The notes beneath the pieces are model-generated. The model saw nothing but the letters and a program-made list of their open reading frames with translations. It was not told the origin of the DNA and did no database searches. The translations under genes were made by a program, and so were the position numbers. From Streptomyces marianii (GTDB lineage: Bacteria; Actinomycetota; Actinomycetes; Streptomycetales; Streptomycetaceae), in assembly GCF_005795905.1 (NCBI RefSeq), contig NZ_VAWE01000001.1, forward strand, positions 3,766,001-3,830,000: DNA of 64,000 bases, in the 5' to 3' direction. Position 1 is the first letter of the stretch; the number at the start of each line of letters is the position of its first letter. Shown here piece after piece: positions 45,965 through 55,143 of the stretch.

Positions 45965-47425
45965 CAGGGCCCCGGCGAGTGCCTGGATCGTCCGGTTTGA
46001 TCATGTGATGCCGTAGAGGGCTAGGACGCGGGGGCGCTCGGTGTGGGCTCGTCGTCCGGTGGCGATGTTGACGTAGCCGGCGAGCTTGAGCGCGCTGCGG
46101 ATCAGGTCGCGGAGGGCAGCGAGTACGGCGGGCGCGTTGTGGGTCCTGACCTGGGACTTGTCCTCGTTGAAGGTGACATCTCGACACCAGTGGACGGTAT
46201 TTTCCACGGTCCAGTGCCCGCGAGCCCAGGACGCGATCTCGGCTGCGTTCGCTTCCTCGGCGGGCAGGTCGGTGATGGCGTAGACGGTCTCGCTGGACCA
46301 TTTTTTCGCCCCGTAGAGACGGCGACGGCGCTGGATCCGCAGGACCTGGGCCGCGTGCGGGAAGAGCAGGCCCTCGACGGTGACGACCTGCACGAGCCGC
46401 TGCTCGTGACGGCCGTGGCCCCGGGCGTCGTCGCGGTGGATCACGGGGATCTCCTTCCAGGGCAGGGCGTGGAGTTGACGGGCCTGGCCGCGCTGGTTGT
46501 TCTTGATGGTCAGCAGGTAGTGAGCGCCGCGTTCGCGCAGGTAGATGGCGTGGTCGCGTTGGGCGTGGAGGGCATCGGCGGTAACGACCACCCCCGCGAG
46601 ATCCGCGTCGTCGATTCTGTCGAGGAGAGGTGCGAACTCGGGGATTTCGTTGGTCTTCGCGCCGATCTCGCGGGAGGCGAGAGTGACACCGTCGCCGTGA
46701 CGGACGGCGGACAGGACGAAGACCCGGCTGCAGTCCGGGCGCCTCGCGCCGCGCAGGCACTTGCCGTCCACCGCGATCGCCCGCCGCCGGAGCCGTACCG
46801 GCTCGGCGCGGGCGGCCGCCCGGTGGGCCCGGCGCTGTTCACGCTCAGCCCCACCGTCGGGCATTACCGGCTCCGGCCGGTGGGGCTGTGCGGACAGCAG
46901 AGGCCGAAGGTAGTCGTAGCTGGCCGCGCCGATCTCACCGGGATCGAGCCGCCCCAGGACGCTGCGCAGGGTCTTCTCGCTCGGCACCCGGTAGCGGCCA
47001 AGGAGTGGGTGGTAGGGCAAGCCGAAGGCGGCCAGTTCCTCCGACGTCGCACGTCGGCACCACTCCGCCGCCGCGGTGATCGAGTCGTGGCCGGACGGGG
47101 TCATCGCGCAGACCACCAGGGCCAGCAGCGAGGAGAGCCGGTACCGCACTCCGCAAGCCCCTCTCGGATCAGTGACCGATTCGAACTCGGCTACCAGGCA
47201 GCGGACTTGCTCCTTGGCGGCGCTCTCGCCGAGGGCTTCCAGGCGGGGCGCATGAGGCACGGGGGCAGCGACAGGGAATGATGGAGGAACGAACACGGCA
47301 CCTTCGTGGATCTTGCAGCGTAGAGAACTACATGATCCACAGGTGCCGTGTTCACCTGCTTCCCGGGGCCACCACCGAGATCAACACCCCAGGCCGGGAC
47401 GATCCAGGCACTCGCCGGGGCCCTG
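45965..47425 (-). mobile_element. ISAs1-family insertion sequence, complete
   Basis: Perfect 29-bp inverted ends (45965-45993/47397-47425) starting CAGGGCCCCGGCGAGTGCCT, flanked by a perfect 10-bp duplication AGAGTCAGGG (45955-45964 and 47426-47435). The undamaged duplication and ends point to a recent insertion. Confidence 0.95.
46001..47296 (-). CDS. ISAs1-family transposase
   Basis: 431 residues from the GTG at 47296, apparently complete. The N-terminal region EFESVTDPRGACGVRYRLSS and the catalytic RRAIAVDGKCLRGARR, VVVTADALHAQRDHA and HWTVENTVHWCRDVTFNEDK match ISAs1 (H-repeat) transposases, with the DDE residues in DGK, DALH and VEN. The C-terminus KLAGYVNIATGRRAHTERPR is also typical. 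Probably active, given its intact ends. Confidence 0.93.
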   Translation of the reverse strand: MFVPPSFPVAAPVPHAPRLEALGESAAKEQVRCLVAEFESVTDPRGACGVRYRLSSLLALVVCAMTPSGHDSITAAAEWCRRATSEELAAFGLPYHPLLGRYRVPSEKTLRSVLGRLDPGEIGAASYDYLRPLLSAQPHRPEPVMPDGGAEREQRRAHRAAARAEPVRLRRRAIAVDGKCLRGARRPDCSRVFVLSAVRHGDGVTLASREIGAKTNEIPEFAPLLDRIDDADLAGVVVTADALHAQRDHAIYLRERGAHYLLTIKNNQRGQARQLHALPWKEIPVIHRDDARGHGRHEQRLVQVVTVEGLLFPHAAQVLRIQRRRRLYGAKKWSSETVYAITDLPAEEANAAEIASWARGHWTVENTVHWCRDVTFNEDKSQVRTHNAPAVLAALRDLIRSALKLAGYVNIATGRRAHTERPRVLALYGIT

Positions 47426-47476
47426 AGAGTCAGGGCACCAGTCTGGTGAGCGAGCCTACAGGGTGGGACCGGCGGT

Positions 47477-48679
47477 TTGTCCGTGGTCGCCGACGGCGAG
47501 GGGCTGATCGGGCATGCCGGAGCGGTGCTGCTGCGCCGGCTGGCCGACCGTACGGGGTTGACGAGTGCGCTGGCGGCCGTGCTGCCCGCCGGGACGGGGG
47601 CCGGCTGGAGGGATCGGGCGGTGGTGGTGGTCGTGCAGCTTGCCGTGGCGATCGTGTTGGGGGCGGCGAACCTGTCGGACGCTGAGCAGTTGCAGGCCCA
47701 CCGCCAGGGCTTGTTCGGACCGGCGGTGTCCGACTCGACGACCCGGCGGACGCTGGTGGCGATGGACGAGGAGGTCCTGGCGAAGATCGCTTGGGTGCGG
47801 GCCCGGGTGCGACGGCACATCTGGAGCCTGCTGCACCTGCGGCCGGGCGGGTTTCCGTGGCTGACGATCGCCGGGAAGCACCTGCACCGCTGGGTGGTGA
47901 TCGACATGTTCGCCACGATCATCACGGCGGCATCGAAGAAGGAAGGGCGCCGGGGCGACCTGGAAGAAGTCGTTCGGCTTCCATCCGCTGGCTGCGTGGT
48001 GTGCGAACACCGGCGAGTGTCTGGCGATGCTGCTGCGTGCGGGCAACGCCGGCTCGAACACGGTGGCCGACCGCATCCGGGTGCTGCGTGAGGCGCTCGC
48101 GCAGGTCCCCGGGGCCTCGACGGCGAAGATCCTGGTGCGCGTGGACGGCGCGGGCGCCACCCATGGCCTGCACGAGCACCTGCGGGATCTGAACACCATG
48201 CGGCGCACGGTCCGCTTCACCACCGGCTGGACCATCACCGACGAGGACGAGAAGGCCATCGCCCGCCTGCCCGAGAGGGCCTGGGAGACCTCCCTCAAAC
48301 AGGACGGCAGCCTTCAGGAAGGCTACTTCGTCGCCGAGTTGACCGGGCTGAACCGCCGGGAGGGCTGGATCAAGGGGATGCGGCTGATCGTCCGCCGGGT
48401 CAAGCCGTCCGGCCGGCACACGAAGGACCTCACCACTTTCGAGAAGAAGACCGGCTGGAAGTACTCGATCACCGCCACCAACATCTGCTCACCCTGCACG
48501 ATCACCCCGGCCTGGCCGACACCGAGCCGGACACCATGCGGTTCCGGCTCTACCACCTCCCGGCCCGCCTCTTGAGGCACGCCCGCCGCCGATGGCTACG
48601 GATCGAGCACACCTGGCCCTGGGCGAACGCGTTCACCACCGCCTGGCGACGGCTGACCGATCTCCCGGCCGTCACCTGA
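47477..48679 (+). pseudogene. IS1380-family transposase, frameshifted with internal deletion
   Basis: The first part (SVVADGEGLIGHAGAVLLRR to AASKKEGRRGDL) is interrupted by a small insertion near 47950-47957, where GAPATWKKSFGF would be expected. The second frame continues KSFGFHPLAAWCANTGECLA to TGWKYSITATNI. About 65 codons are then missing (near 48485) and the tail LTLHDHPGLADTEPDTMRFR ... TDLPAVT follows in another frame, ending at 48679. Confidence 0.88.
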
Positions 48680-48861
48680 CATCCATCCGCACCCGCCCCA
48701 ACGAGAACCGGGGAGGAGAGGACCGCACCACCCCGGGAGACGTGGAACCCCGGCGCACCCCGCAGCGTCACGCGACGGCCCACCCTCGAACGGCAGAGGA
48801 CATTACGGGCGAACCGCCGAGACGAAAAACGACAAGCCCCAGCTGACGGATCGAGGCCAGA

Positions 48862-49009
48862 CACCATGCGCTTCCGCCTCTACCACCTGCCCGCCCGCCC
48901 GGCCCGGCATGCCCGCCGCCGGTGGCTCCGGATCGAGACCACCTCGCCTTGGGCCAGCGCGTTCGCCACCGCCTGGAGCCGGATCTCCAGCCTTCCGACC
49001 GCCACCTGA
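48862..49009 (+). pseudogene. Second IS1380 transposase 3' fragment
   Basis: Encodes DTMRFRLYHLPARPARHARR and IETTSPWASAFATAWSRISS to a TGA at 49009: the same C-terminus as the preceding copy but diverged. So two IS1380 tails lie in tandem. Flanking 48680-48861 and 49010-49192 also resemble each other (CGTCACGCGACG, then GGACA near CTGACGRATCGA). Confidence 0.8.
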
Positions 49010-49192
49010 CGGCCGGCCCCACCCCGACGAAGACCAGAACGGAGGGCACCAGAACCACCCGGGCCTGTGGAACCCGGCGCAGCCGCAGCGACACGCGACG
49101 CACCCCTGACCTCCCCCATGAGGACAAACCAGGGTGAACCGATCACCTCACGGAGGCCCCGTCACGGCTGACGAATCGAAGCCAACTCAGGC

Positions 49193-49821
49193 GTGAAGGT
49201 CCGCGACAGCACCCCCATCCGGATCCGCTCCGGTACGTCTCACCAGCTATGTGATCCCTCGGCACAAGATCGAGATCTTAGACGATCTTTGAACTGGCCG
49301 AGCGACGTTGCGCAGCAGTCCTGTCCCCCGTCACGTACGAAAGTCGTCGCCCAGTTAGATGACACAGTCATCACCCACCTGATCTACGGTGGCGGTTTGA
49401 CGCCGGGCCAGACATTCGGCGGCTCGCGGAGTCCGGCGGGTATCCAGTCATTGCGTGCAGCCCCTGACCTGCACCTGTTTTGGCCCGAGGATTGGAAAGT
49501 TGCCGCGCGTAATTGTTCGCGCACGCTTAGCTGTGATTGGAGTGTGGCGCTGTGGCGCCGTATGCGCTTGTGCTGGCAGTCACCCGAACGGCTGACCTGG
49601 CTTAGTCCTATCTGTAGCGAAACGACCGATGCCCACAATCCGAATACCCGAGTGAAGTGGGAGATGCGGACCAATCCAGCGACCGGAGAGCGAGTCCCTT
49701 CGGTTCTCGCATTGGCTGACGCCGCGCTGAATCCGGAAGCAACACGGCCCGACAGGCCGTGCTCTCACACGCAACCACCGCGCACGTACTCCTGGTGCGG
49801 CACCACGGAAAGGTCTACCAG
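49193..49821. other. AT-richer region without a recognisable gene
   Basis: 629 bases whose composition differs from the core chromosome. An open frame runs through on the plus strand (49193-50032), but it has no recognised motif, an odd residue mix, and overlaps the acetyltransferase, so I do not call it. Confidence 0.45.
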
Positions 49822-50631
49822 ATGTCCTACAAGGTGTTCAGTCTTGCCGATCGTCCCGAGCTCTCTCAGGAGCTCAACTTTGTCAGCGATTGGCCAGAGT
49901 TTATCCTTCATGATCCAGTGGACGCAGCTCTCTGCGATCGGCTTCCCTGCGTTTTCCCAGACTTCACGATTGTCGCGGTCGACGAGCAGGACGAGGTGGT
50001 GGCCCGAGGGTACAGCGTGCCGTTCCAGCTGAAGGTAGCGAATCGGGGCACCTTGCCGGAGCGGGGCTGGGACGAAGTCGTGCTCTGGGCGTTCTCCGAC
50101 CATAGTCAGGGTCTCGAACCGGACACGGAGTGCGCCGTGGGCATCACGGTTCGCCGTGACCATCAGGGATGTGGTCTGTCCGGGATCATGCTCGACGCAA
50201 TGCGGAGCAGGGCGCTCGACCGAGGTTTCTCGGAGTTGGTCGCACCAGTTCGGCCCACCAGGAAGCCGCATGAACCGAGGACTCCTATGGCGGACTACAT
50301 CAACCGCACCCGGAATGATGGGCTGCCTAGTGACCCATGGCTGAGAACCCATATCCGTGCCGGTGGAGTGATCGACTCGATAGCACCTGCCTCTATGGTG
50401 GTCACTGGTTCTCTCGCGGAGTGGCGGAAGTGGACGGGGCTCCCGTTCGACTCCGACGGCCTGATAGATGTACCTGGGGGACTTGCGCCCGCTCGTTGCT
50501 CCCTGGATTGCGACTACGCAGTCTATGTCGAACCGAATGTATGGATCCGACACCGCTTGAATGATAGCCATGGTCACCCCACTCCTTCACGAGAAGCCGA
50601 ATACAGATCACATGACACGGCAAACGCTTGA
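49822..50631 (+). CDS. GNAT-family N-acetyltransferase
   Basis: 269 residues from the ATG at 49822 (GGAAAGG 8 bases upstream). The acetyl-CoA-binding loop appears as VGITVRRDHQGCGLSGIMLDA (about 120-140; R-x-x-x-G-x-G/S). The N-terminus MSYKVFSLADRPEL and the C-terminal SLDCDYAVYVEPNVWIRH define a long GNAT subgroup seen in actinomycetes. Substrate is unknown. Composition is AT-richer than the core, consistent with horizontal transfer. It overlaps the next gene by 20 bases. Confidence 0.75.
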   Translation: MSYKVFSLADRPELSQELNFVSDWPEFILHDPVDAALCDRLPCVFPDFTIVAVDEQDEVVARGYSVPFQLKVANRGTLPERGWDEVVLWAFSDHSQGLEPDTECAVGITVRRDHQGCGLSGIMLDAMRSRALDRGFSELVAPVRPTRKPHEPRTPMADYINRTRNDGLPSDPWLRTHIRAGGVIDSIAPASMVVTGSLAEWRKWTGLPFDSDGLIDVPGGLAPARCSLDCDYAVYVEPNVWIRHRLNDSHGHPTPSREAEYRSHDTANA

Positions 50632-51172
50632 TCCGGAAGATCCCAGACGGCCGGAAACGGAGAAATTTTCCGATCGCACTCGAAAATTTCTAGCACGGAA
50701 TAGGTGGAGAGTAATCTTCACCGTTGCGATTTCAAGCATTCTCGCGACCCTTGCACTGAACCCGCTCGGTGAATTGAAGCACAAGGCCATTGAAGCCGCT
50801 CCATGGGTCGGCATAGGAATCCTGGTCGGCGAGATCATGTTTCTTGGCGGCCTTGTCATGATGGCATCCGGAGTCGGGATCAAAGCCGGTAACCCGTTCA
50901 GACTCAAGTCGAATTTCGCCAGAATCTGCCAGTTGGCAAACCACAGTCATCTCTTCATGGCAGGGTTCTGGGTCAATTCACTGGGTGCCGTCGGCTCCGC
51001 GGTGGCGATCGTTTTCGGCGTCGTCCTCCATCTTCCTTGGGAATCCTACGGAATCCTGACCTTCGCTGCGGTGGACTTGATGCTGACCATTGCCATCCGG
51101 AAGGCAATTCTGGACGGTTTGAAGAAGAGCGGCGAGGAATCTGGCGTTACCCTCGATTCTTCGGTGGCGTGA
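50612..51172 (+). CDS. Hypothetical membrane protein
   Basis: 186 residues from the ATG at 50612 (MTRQTLDPEDPRRPETEK). A charged N-terminus precedes helices at about 33-50 (VIFTVAISSILATLAL), 65-90 (WVGIGILVGEIMFLGGLVMM) and two more (about 113-135 and 145-165). No family is recognised. It is AT-rich like the GNAT gene it overlaps, so they probably entered together. It ends just before the IS1380 tail sequence. Confidence 0.6.
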   Translation: MTRQTLDPEDPRRPETEKFSDRTRKFLARNRWRVIFTVAISSILATLALNPLGELKHKAIEAAPWVGIGILVGEIMFLGGLVMMASGVGIKAGNPFRLKSNFARICQLANHSHLFMAGFWVNSLGAVGSAVAIVFGVVLHLPWESYGILTFAAVDLMLTIAIRKAILDGLKKSGEESGVTLDSSVA

Positions 51173-51175
51173 CGG

Positions 51176-52850
51176 CGTCGCCGTGTGCGGCTGGCTGCCC
51201 GGTATGTCCCGTGCCGTGTCGGGACTGGCCGTCGCGTGACGCTGCGGGGCGTCGGGTTCCACGGGCCCCGGGGGTGCTGCGGTCCTCTCCTCTCCGGTGT
51301 CGTCGGGGTGGTGGCCGGTCGTCAGGTACGGGCCGGGAGTTCGGTGGCTCGCTTCCAGGCGGCGGTGAACGCTGCCGCCCAGGGCCAGGTGCGGTCAAGG
51401 TGGAGGGTGCGGCGGCGGGCGTGGGAGGTGAGGCGGGCGGGCAGGTGGTAGAGCTTCCTGCGGATCGTCTCCGGTTCGGCGGCGGCGAGTTCGGGCTCGT
51501 CGTGCAGGAGGAGGAGCCGGGTCCAGGCGTCGAGGTCGGCGGCGAGCGTGGCGGCCAGCACCCAGGCGGCGTTGAACTGCCAGGATTTCGAGGGCAGCAG
51601 CCCGAGGCCGACCCGCTTGATCGCTTTGACGCGGTCCTCGACCTCGGCGTGATCGCGGTACAGGGCGTCGACGAACCAGACCTGGCCGGAGCCGGGTACC
51701 CCGGAAAGTCCCTGGTGGGAGGGGATGTTCGTGGCGACGATCTGGTAGCGCCAGCCGGTGCGTTTCTCGAAGGCGGTCAGCTTCTTCGCATCCCGGCGCG
51801 AGGGCTTGACCCGGCGCACGATCAACCGCATCCCCTCGGGCCAGCCGGTCAGGTCACGGACCCCGGTCAGCTCAGCGACCTGGTAGGACAGCCATTCGCC
51901 GTCGGGGCCCTTGATCTCGTGCAGTTGGCCGTCTTGCCGCAGCGCCGCCGTCCACACCTTCTCCGGCAGCCGGGCGATGGCCTTCTCGTCGGCGTCGTTG
52001 ATGGCCCAGCCGGTCACCCAGCGCACCCGGCGCCGGCTGGTGGTCAGGCTCTGGAGGTGGCCGAGGACGTCGTGGCTGAAGGCCGCGCCGTCGATCCGTA
52101 TCAGCAGCTTCGACCACAGCGGCAGCGGGAGCTGCCGAAACGCCGAGGCCAGGACACTCTTGTGGTCGTCGACATCGTTCGGCGGCGCGTTGCCGGGTCG
52201 CAGCAGCATGGCGACACACTCGCGGGTGTTGGCCACCCACGCTCCCAGCGGCATGCGGCCGAAGCTGCCCTTGAAGGTGCCGGCCGCACCCTCCTTCTTG
52301 CTGCTACAGGTCACGATGGTGGCGTCGAGGTCGAGGACGTACCAGCCGGTGAGTTCTCTGCCGCACACCGCGATCCAAGGGAAGCCGCCGGGGCGCAGGG
52401 CGAGCAGGGTCCACACCATGCGCCGGACCACGGCGCGCACGCGCTCGATCCGCGCCGCCACCGGACCGTCGATCGCCTCCAGAGTGCGGCGCAGGGTGCT
52501 GTCCGAGACCGGCCGCGGGAACAGGCTCTTCCAGTGGTGCTGTAGTTGCTCGGCTTCCAGGATGTTCGTCGCGCCGAGCACGATCGCACAGGCCAGCTGG
52601 ACCAGCGCCATGCCCCGGTCACGCCAGCCAGGCCCAGTGCCCTTCGGCAGCGCCGCGCTGAGCACGGTGGCCAGGCCGACGCGGTCGGCGACCTTCCGCA
52701 GCAGCACCACGCCCGCGTGGCCGGTCAGGTTCTTGCCATCGGCCCGCACGGCAAGCCGGTGATCCCATTCGGTAGCCTGCACCTGTTGGGTGTCTCTTCT
52801 CTGCGACGGTTTTGATCTAGGAAATCCAGATCATCGCAGGTGGGAGGCAC
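51176..52850 (-). mobile_element. IS1380-family insertion sequence, apparently intact
   Basis: Contains a full-length transposase. The right end is near 52850 (CACCTGCGATGATCTGGATT read inward, with a GATCTAGGAAATCCAGATC palindrome). The left end is approximate. It belongs to the same family as the decayed copies at 45916-49009. Confidence 0.75.
51322..52782 (-). CDS. IS1380-family transposase
   Basis: 486 residues from the GTG at 52782, normal length, no frameshift. Characteristic stretches are GHAGVVLLRKVADRVGL, VSDSTLRRTLEAID, GWYVLDLDATIVTCSSKKEG with a catalytic-type Asp, VDALYRDHAEVEDRVKAIK, and the C-terminal LYHLPARLTSHARRRTLHLD. It is the only complete IS1380 transposase here and could mobilise or recombine with the neighbouring decayed copies. 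Confidence 0.93.
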   Translation of the reverse strand: MQATEWDHRLAVRADGKNLTGHAGVVLLRKVADRVGLATVLSAALPKGTGPGWRDRGMALVQLACAIVLGATNILEAEQLQHHWKSLFPRPVSDSTLRRTLEAIDGPVAARIERVRAVVRRMVWTLLALRPGGFPWIAVCGRELTGWYVLDLDATIVTCSSKKEGAAGTFKGSFGRMPLGAWVANTRECVAMLLRPGNAPPNDVDDHKSVLASAFRQLPLPLWSKLLIRIDGAAFSHDVLGHLQSLTTSRRRVRWVTGWAINDADEKAIARLPEKVWTAALRQDGQLHEIKGPDGEWLSYQVAELTGVRDLTGWPEGMRLIVRRVKPSRRDAKKLTAFEKRTGWRYQIVATNIPSHQGLSGVPGSGQVWFVDALYRDHAEVEDRVKAIKRVGLGLLPSKSWQFNAAWVLAATLAADLDAWTRLLLLHDEPELAAAEPETIRRKLYHLPARLTSHARRRTLHLDRTWPWAAAFTAAWKRATELPART

Positions 52851-52949
52851 CCTTCTTCTGTCGGGGCATCAAGTCACGGCCGTAGCTGAATACATGAGGT
52901 CAAGGGAAGAAGCCCCGACGGATGGAGCACGATGCGGCAAGCCCGTCAA

Positions 52950-53203
52950 GCCCCGCGTCCTGGTACCCACGCTGAAGGTCACGCATGACGCGTTCGGGGT
53001 GATCGCGCGGGCGACCTGTCTGCCGGGCGGCGGCCTGGCGCAATATCAGAAAGCGGCCCCCTACCTGGCTGATGCCTGGCGTATGACCCGCGTGTCAGCA
53101 CTGCCGGGAGACAAGCCCGGACACGTCATGCTGCGCGGGGTGCGCGTAGACCCGCTGATCACGCCAACGACTCACGTGCCCACCGACGCCGGGAGTGTCT
53201 AAT
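52950..53203 (+). pseudogene. FtsK-like plasmid-transfer (Tra) protein fragment
   Basis: Reads VPTLKVTHDAFGVIARATCL, PGGGLAQYQKAAPYLADAWR and HVMLRGVRVDPLI, resembling the domain that precedes the ATPase of actinomycete conjugation proteins (TraSA/TraB type). The ATPase itself is absent. A relic of an integrative conjugative element. Confidence 0.6.
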
Positions 53204-53390
53204 ATCAACGACACACCCACTACGGCCAACCGCCCTGGGGAGGTGGCCAATCTCCGGGAAGAAGACTTCACCTTGTCCGAAGAGGGCTGGGGAGAAGTGC
53301 TGCTGTCCACGAGCACACCCCGCGTCGGCTCCGGGTGGACCGACACAGGCGAGTCGTTCGATACGCGCGGCCTGAAGAAGCGGGCCCGCA
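53204..53390 (+). pseudogene. Tyrosine integrase fragment
   Basis: RPGEVANLREEDFTLSEEGW, VGSGWTDTGESFDTRGLKKR matches the middle of actinomycete phage/ICE integrases (start of the catalytic domain, R of the RPxEV motif). Both ends are missing; it abuts the IS4 fragment at about 53391. Confidence 0.75.
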
Positions 53391-53567
53391 AGCGGCTTGG
53401 CCCGGGCCGCTGCGGCTGCTGTTCGACCGGGTCGCCGGGGCGAGCAGGACACCGGCCACGCCGGGGGCGTTCTGGCGCGGCCTGCGGCCGGCCTCCCTGG
53501 ACGGCACGCTGTTCGACGTGCCCGCCAGCGAGGCCAATGCCGCGGCCTACGGCCGGGTGGCCAACGG
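53391..53567 (+). pseudogene. IS4-family transposase, N-side fragment
   Basis: Reads GPGPLRLLFDRVAGASRTPA, FWRGLRPASLDGTLFDVPAS with the first catalytic Asp (LDGT), then is interrupted by the ISL3 element at 53568. The true N-terminus was already lost at the junction with the integrase relic. The rest resumes at 59061. Confidence 0.85.
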
Positions 53568-53724
53568 GGGTCTTCGAACTTGAGCGGTGCGGGTCGGTGC
53601 CTGCACTGACTGTCTGTCACGGTCTGTCATCGGCGGGCTGGTTGCACCCTGAATGCAGGACGCCCGTGGTCCTGGTTGATCATTTCTGTTCTCTACGCAG
53701 AAGGATCACCGGGGAGCCACGGGC

Positions 53725-55035
53725 TTGGTCAACGATACGACGTTGCTGCTGGACCTGGACGGGGTGTCCGTCATCCGGGTCGAGCGGCTTGCGGACGGTA
53801 CGCGCCGGGTCCATCTGGCCACGGCGGACACCTCGGCCAGGGCATGCCCGGCCTGCGGGGTCTTCGCATCCCGGGTCAAGGGGGCGGCGACCACCCGGCC
53901 GCGAGATCTCCCGTACGGAGAGCACGGGTTGGAGTTCTTGTGGCACAAACGCCGCTGGCGGTGCCGGGAGGCGTCCTGTCCGCGGAAGTCGTTCACCGAG
54001 CAGATCCCCCAGATACCAGCCGGGGCCCGGCTGACCGAGCGGCTGCGGTGCGCGGCCGGACGCCGGGTCCGCGATGCCGGCTCCACCGTCGTGCAGGCGG
54101 CCCGCGACCTCAATCTGTCCTGGCCGGTGGTGATGGATGCCTTCCGCACCGCCGCCGCGGGGGTGATCGAGGCAGAGCTGCCCGAGGTTTCAGTCTTGGG
54201 CATCGACGAGACCCGGCGCGGCCGCACCCGCTGGGAGCAGGATCCCGACACCGGGAAGTGGCAACTGACGCGGGACCGCTGGCACACCGGGTTCGTCGAC
54301 GCGCTCGGCACCGGCGGGCTGCTCGGCCAGGTCGAGGGCCGCACCGTCGCCGACGTCCTGGCCTGGCTCGCCACCACGCCCCTGACCTGGAAACAGCACA
54401 TCCGCTACGTCGCCATCGACATGTCAGCCACCTACCGGGCCGCGATCCGCACCGGTCTCCCGGACGCCATCGTGGTCGTCGACCACTTCCACGTCGTCCA
54501 ACTCGCCAACAAGATGCTCTCCCTGGTACGGCGCCGCACCACCGCCCAGGTCCGCGGGCGGCGCGGACGCGCCACCGATCCGGAGTGGAAGGCCAGACGA
54601 CGTCTGCTACGCAACCGGGAAGACCTCACCGACGAGCAGTTCGCGAAGATGTGGAACCCCCTGCTCGACGAAGGGAAGATCGGACAGATCCTGCTGACCG
54701 CGTGGATCGCCAAGGAGAACCTGCGCACCCTCCTCGCCCTGGCCCGCACCGGCGCCGACCGCCACCGCATCGGCCATGCCCGATGGAAGTTCCTGACCTG
54801 GTGCGCGGACTCCGACATCCCCGAAGTCCGCACCCTCGCCGCCACCGTCGACCGCTGGTGGCCCGAGATCGCCGCGTTCATCGACACCGGTCACAGCAAC
54901 GCCAAGAGCGAGGGCATCAACCGCGTGATCAAGCTGGTCGCCCGCAACGCGTTCGGGTTCCGCAACGCCGACAGCCAGCGTCTACGGACACGCTGCGTCA
55001 CGACACGACGGACCCGCGGACACCTCCGCAGTTGA
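53725..55035 (+). CDS. ISL3-family transposase
   Basis: 436 residues from the TTG at 53725 (GGGGAG 8 bases upstream). An N-terminal zinc finger is given by ARACPACG ... WRCREASCPRK. The transposase core has LGIDETRRGR, VAIDMSATYRAAIRTGLPDA, VVVDHFHVVQLANKM and the C-terminal SEGINRVIKLVARNAFGFRN. Length is normal and the frame intact, so the protein may be functional even though later insertions lie behind it. Confidence 0.93.
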   Translation: MVNDTTLLLDLDGVSVIRVERLADGTRRVHLATADTSARACPACGVFASRVKGAATTRPRDLPYGEHGLEFLWHKRRWRCREASCPRKSFTEQIPQIPAGARLTERLRCAAGRRVRDAGSTVVQAARDLNLSWPVVMDAFRTAAAGVIEAELPEVSVLGIDETRRGRTRWEQDPDTGKWQLTRDRWHTGFVDALGTGGLLGQVEGRTVADVLAWLATTPLTWKQHIRYVAIDMSATYRAAIRTGLPDAIVVVDHFHVVQLANKMLSLVRRRTTAQVRGRRGRATDPEWKARRRLLRNREDLTDEQFAKMWNPLLDEGKIGQILLTAWIAKENLRTLLALARTGADRHRIGHARWKFLTWCADSDIPEVRTLAATVDRWWPEIAAFIDTGHSNAKSEGINRVIKLVARNAFGFRNADSQRLRTRCVTTRRTRGHLRS

Positions 55036-55093
55036 GTAGGCCCGGGGCGCGGTTCCGGGATTGCTCCCGGTCCGTTTCCCCGAGCCCCTCGCC

Positions 55094-55127
55094 GAACCCG
55101 CCGTACGGATCTCTCCGTAACGGGCTC
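55094..55127 (-). ncRNA. Group II intron domain V
   Basis: 34 bases, on the minus strand GAGCCCGTTACGGAGAGATC then CGTACGGCGGGTTC, with the GAGA tetraloop and closing helix of domain V. Located 17 bases beyond the maturase stop. Confidence 0.85.
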
Positions 55128-55143
55128 TCCACGGTCTCTGCCG

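Larger units (their letters stand above)
45916..48860 (+). mobile_element. IS1380-family element, decayed, carrying a nested ISAs1
   Basis: The left end ACCTGCAAGGATGCGAG aligns with the start of the intact IS1380 copy (ACCTGCGATGATCTGG read inward from about 52850). The right end is approximate. ISAs1 (45965-47425) sits in its leader, upstream of the transposase gene. Confidence 0.65.

Noticed and set aside
49193..50032. 279-codon plus-strand ORF before the acetyltransferase
   Set aside because: It overlaps the GNAT gene in another frame for 210 bases, has no recognisable motif and an unusual residue mix, and probably just reflects lower GC.
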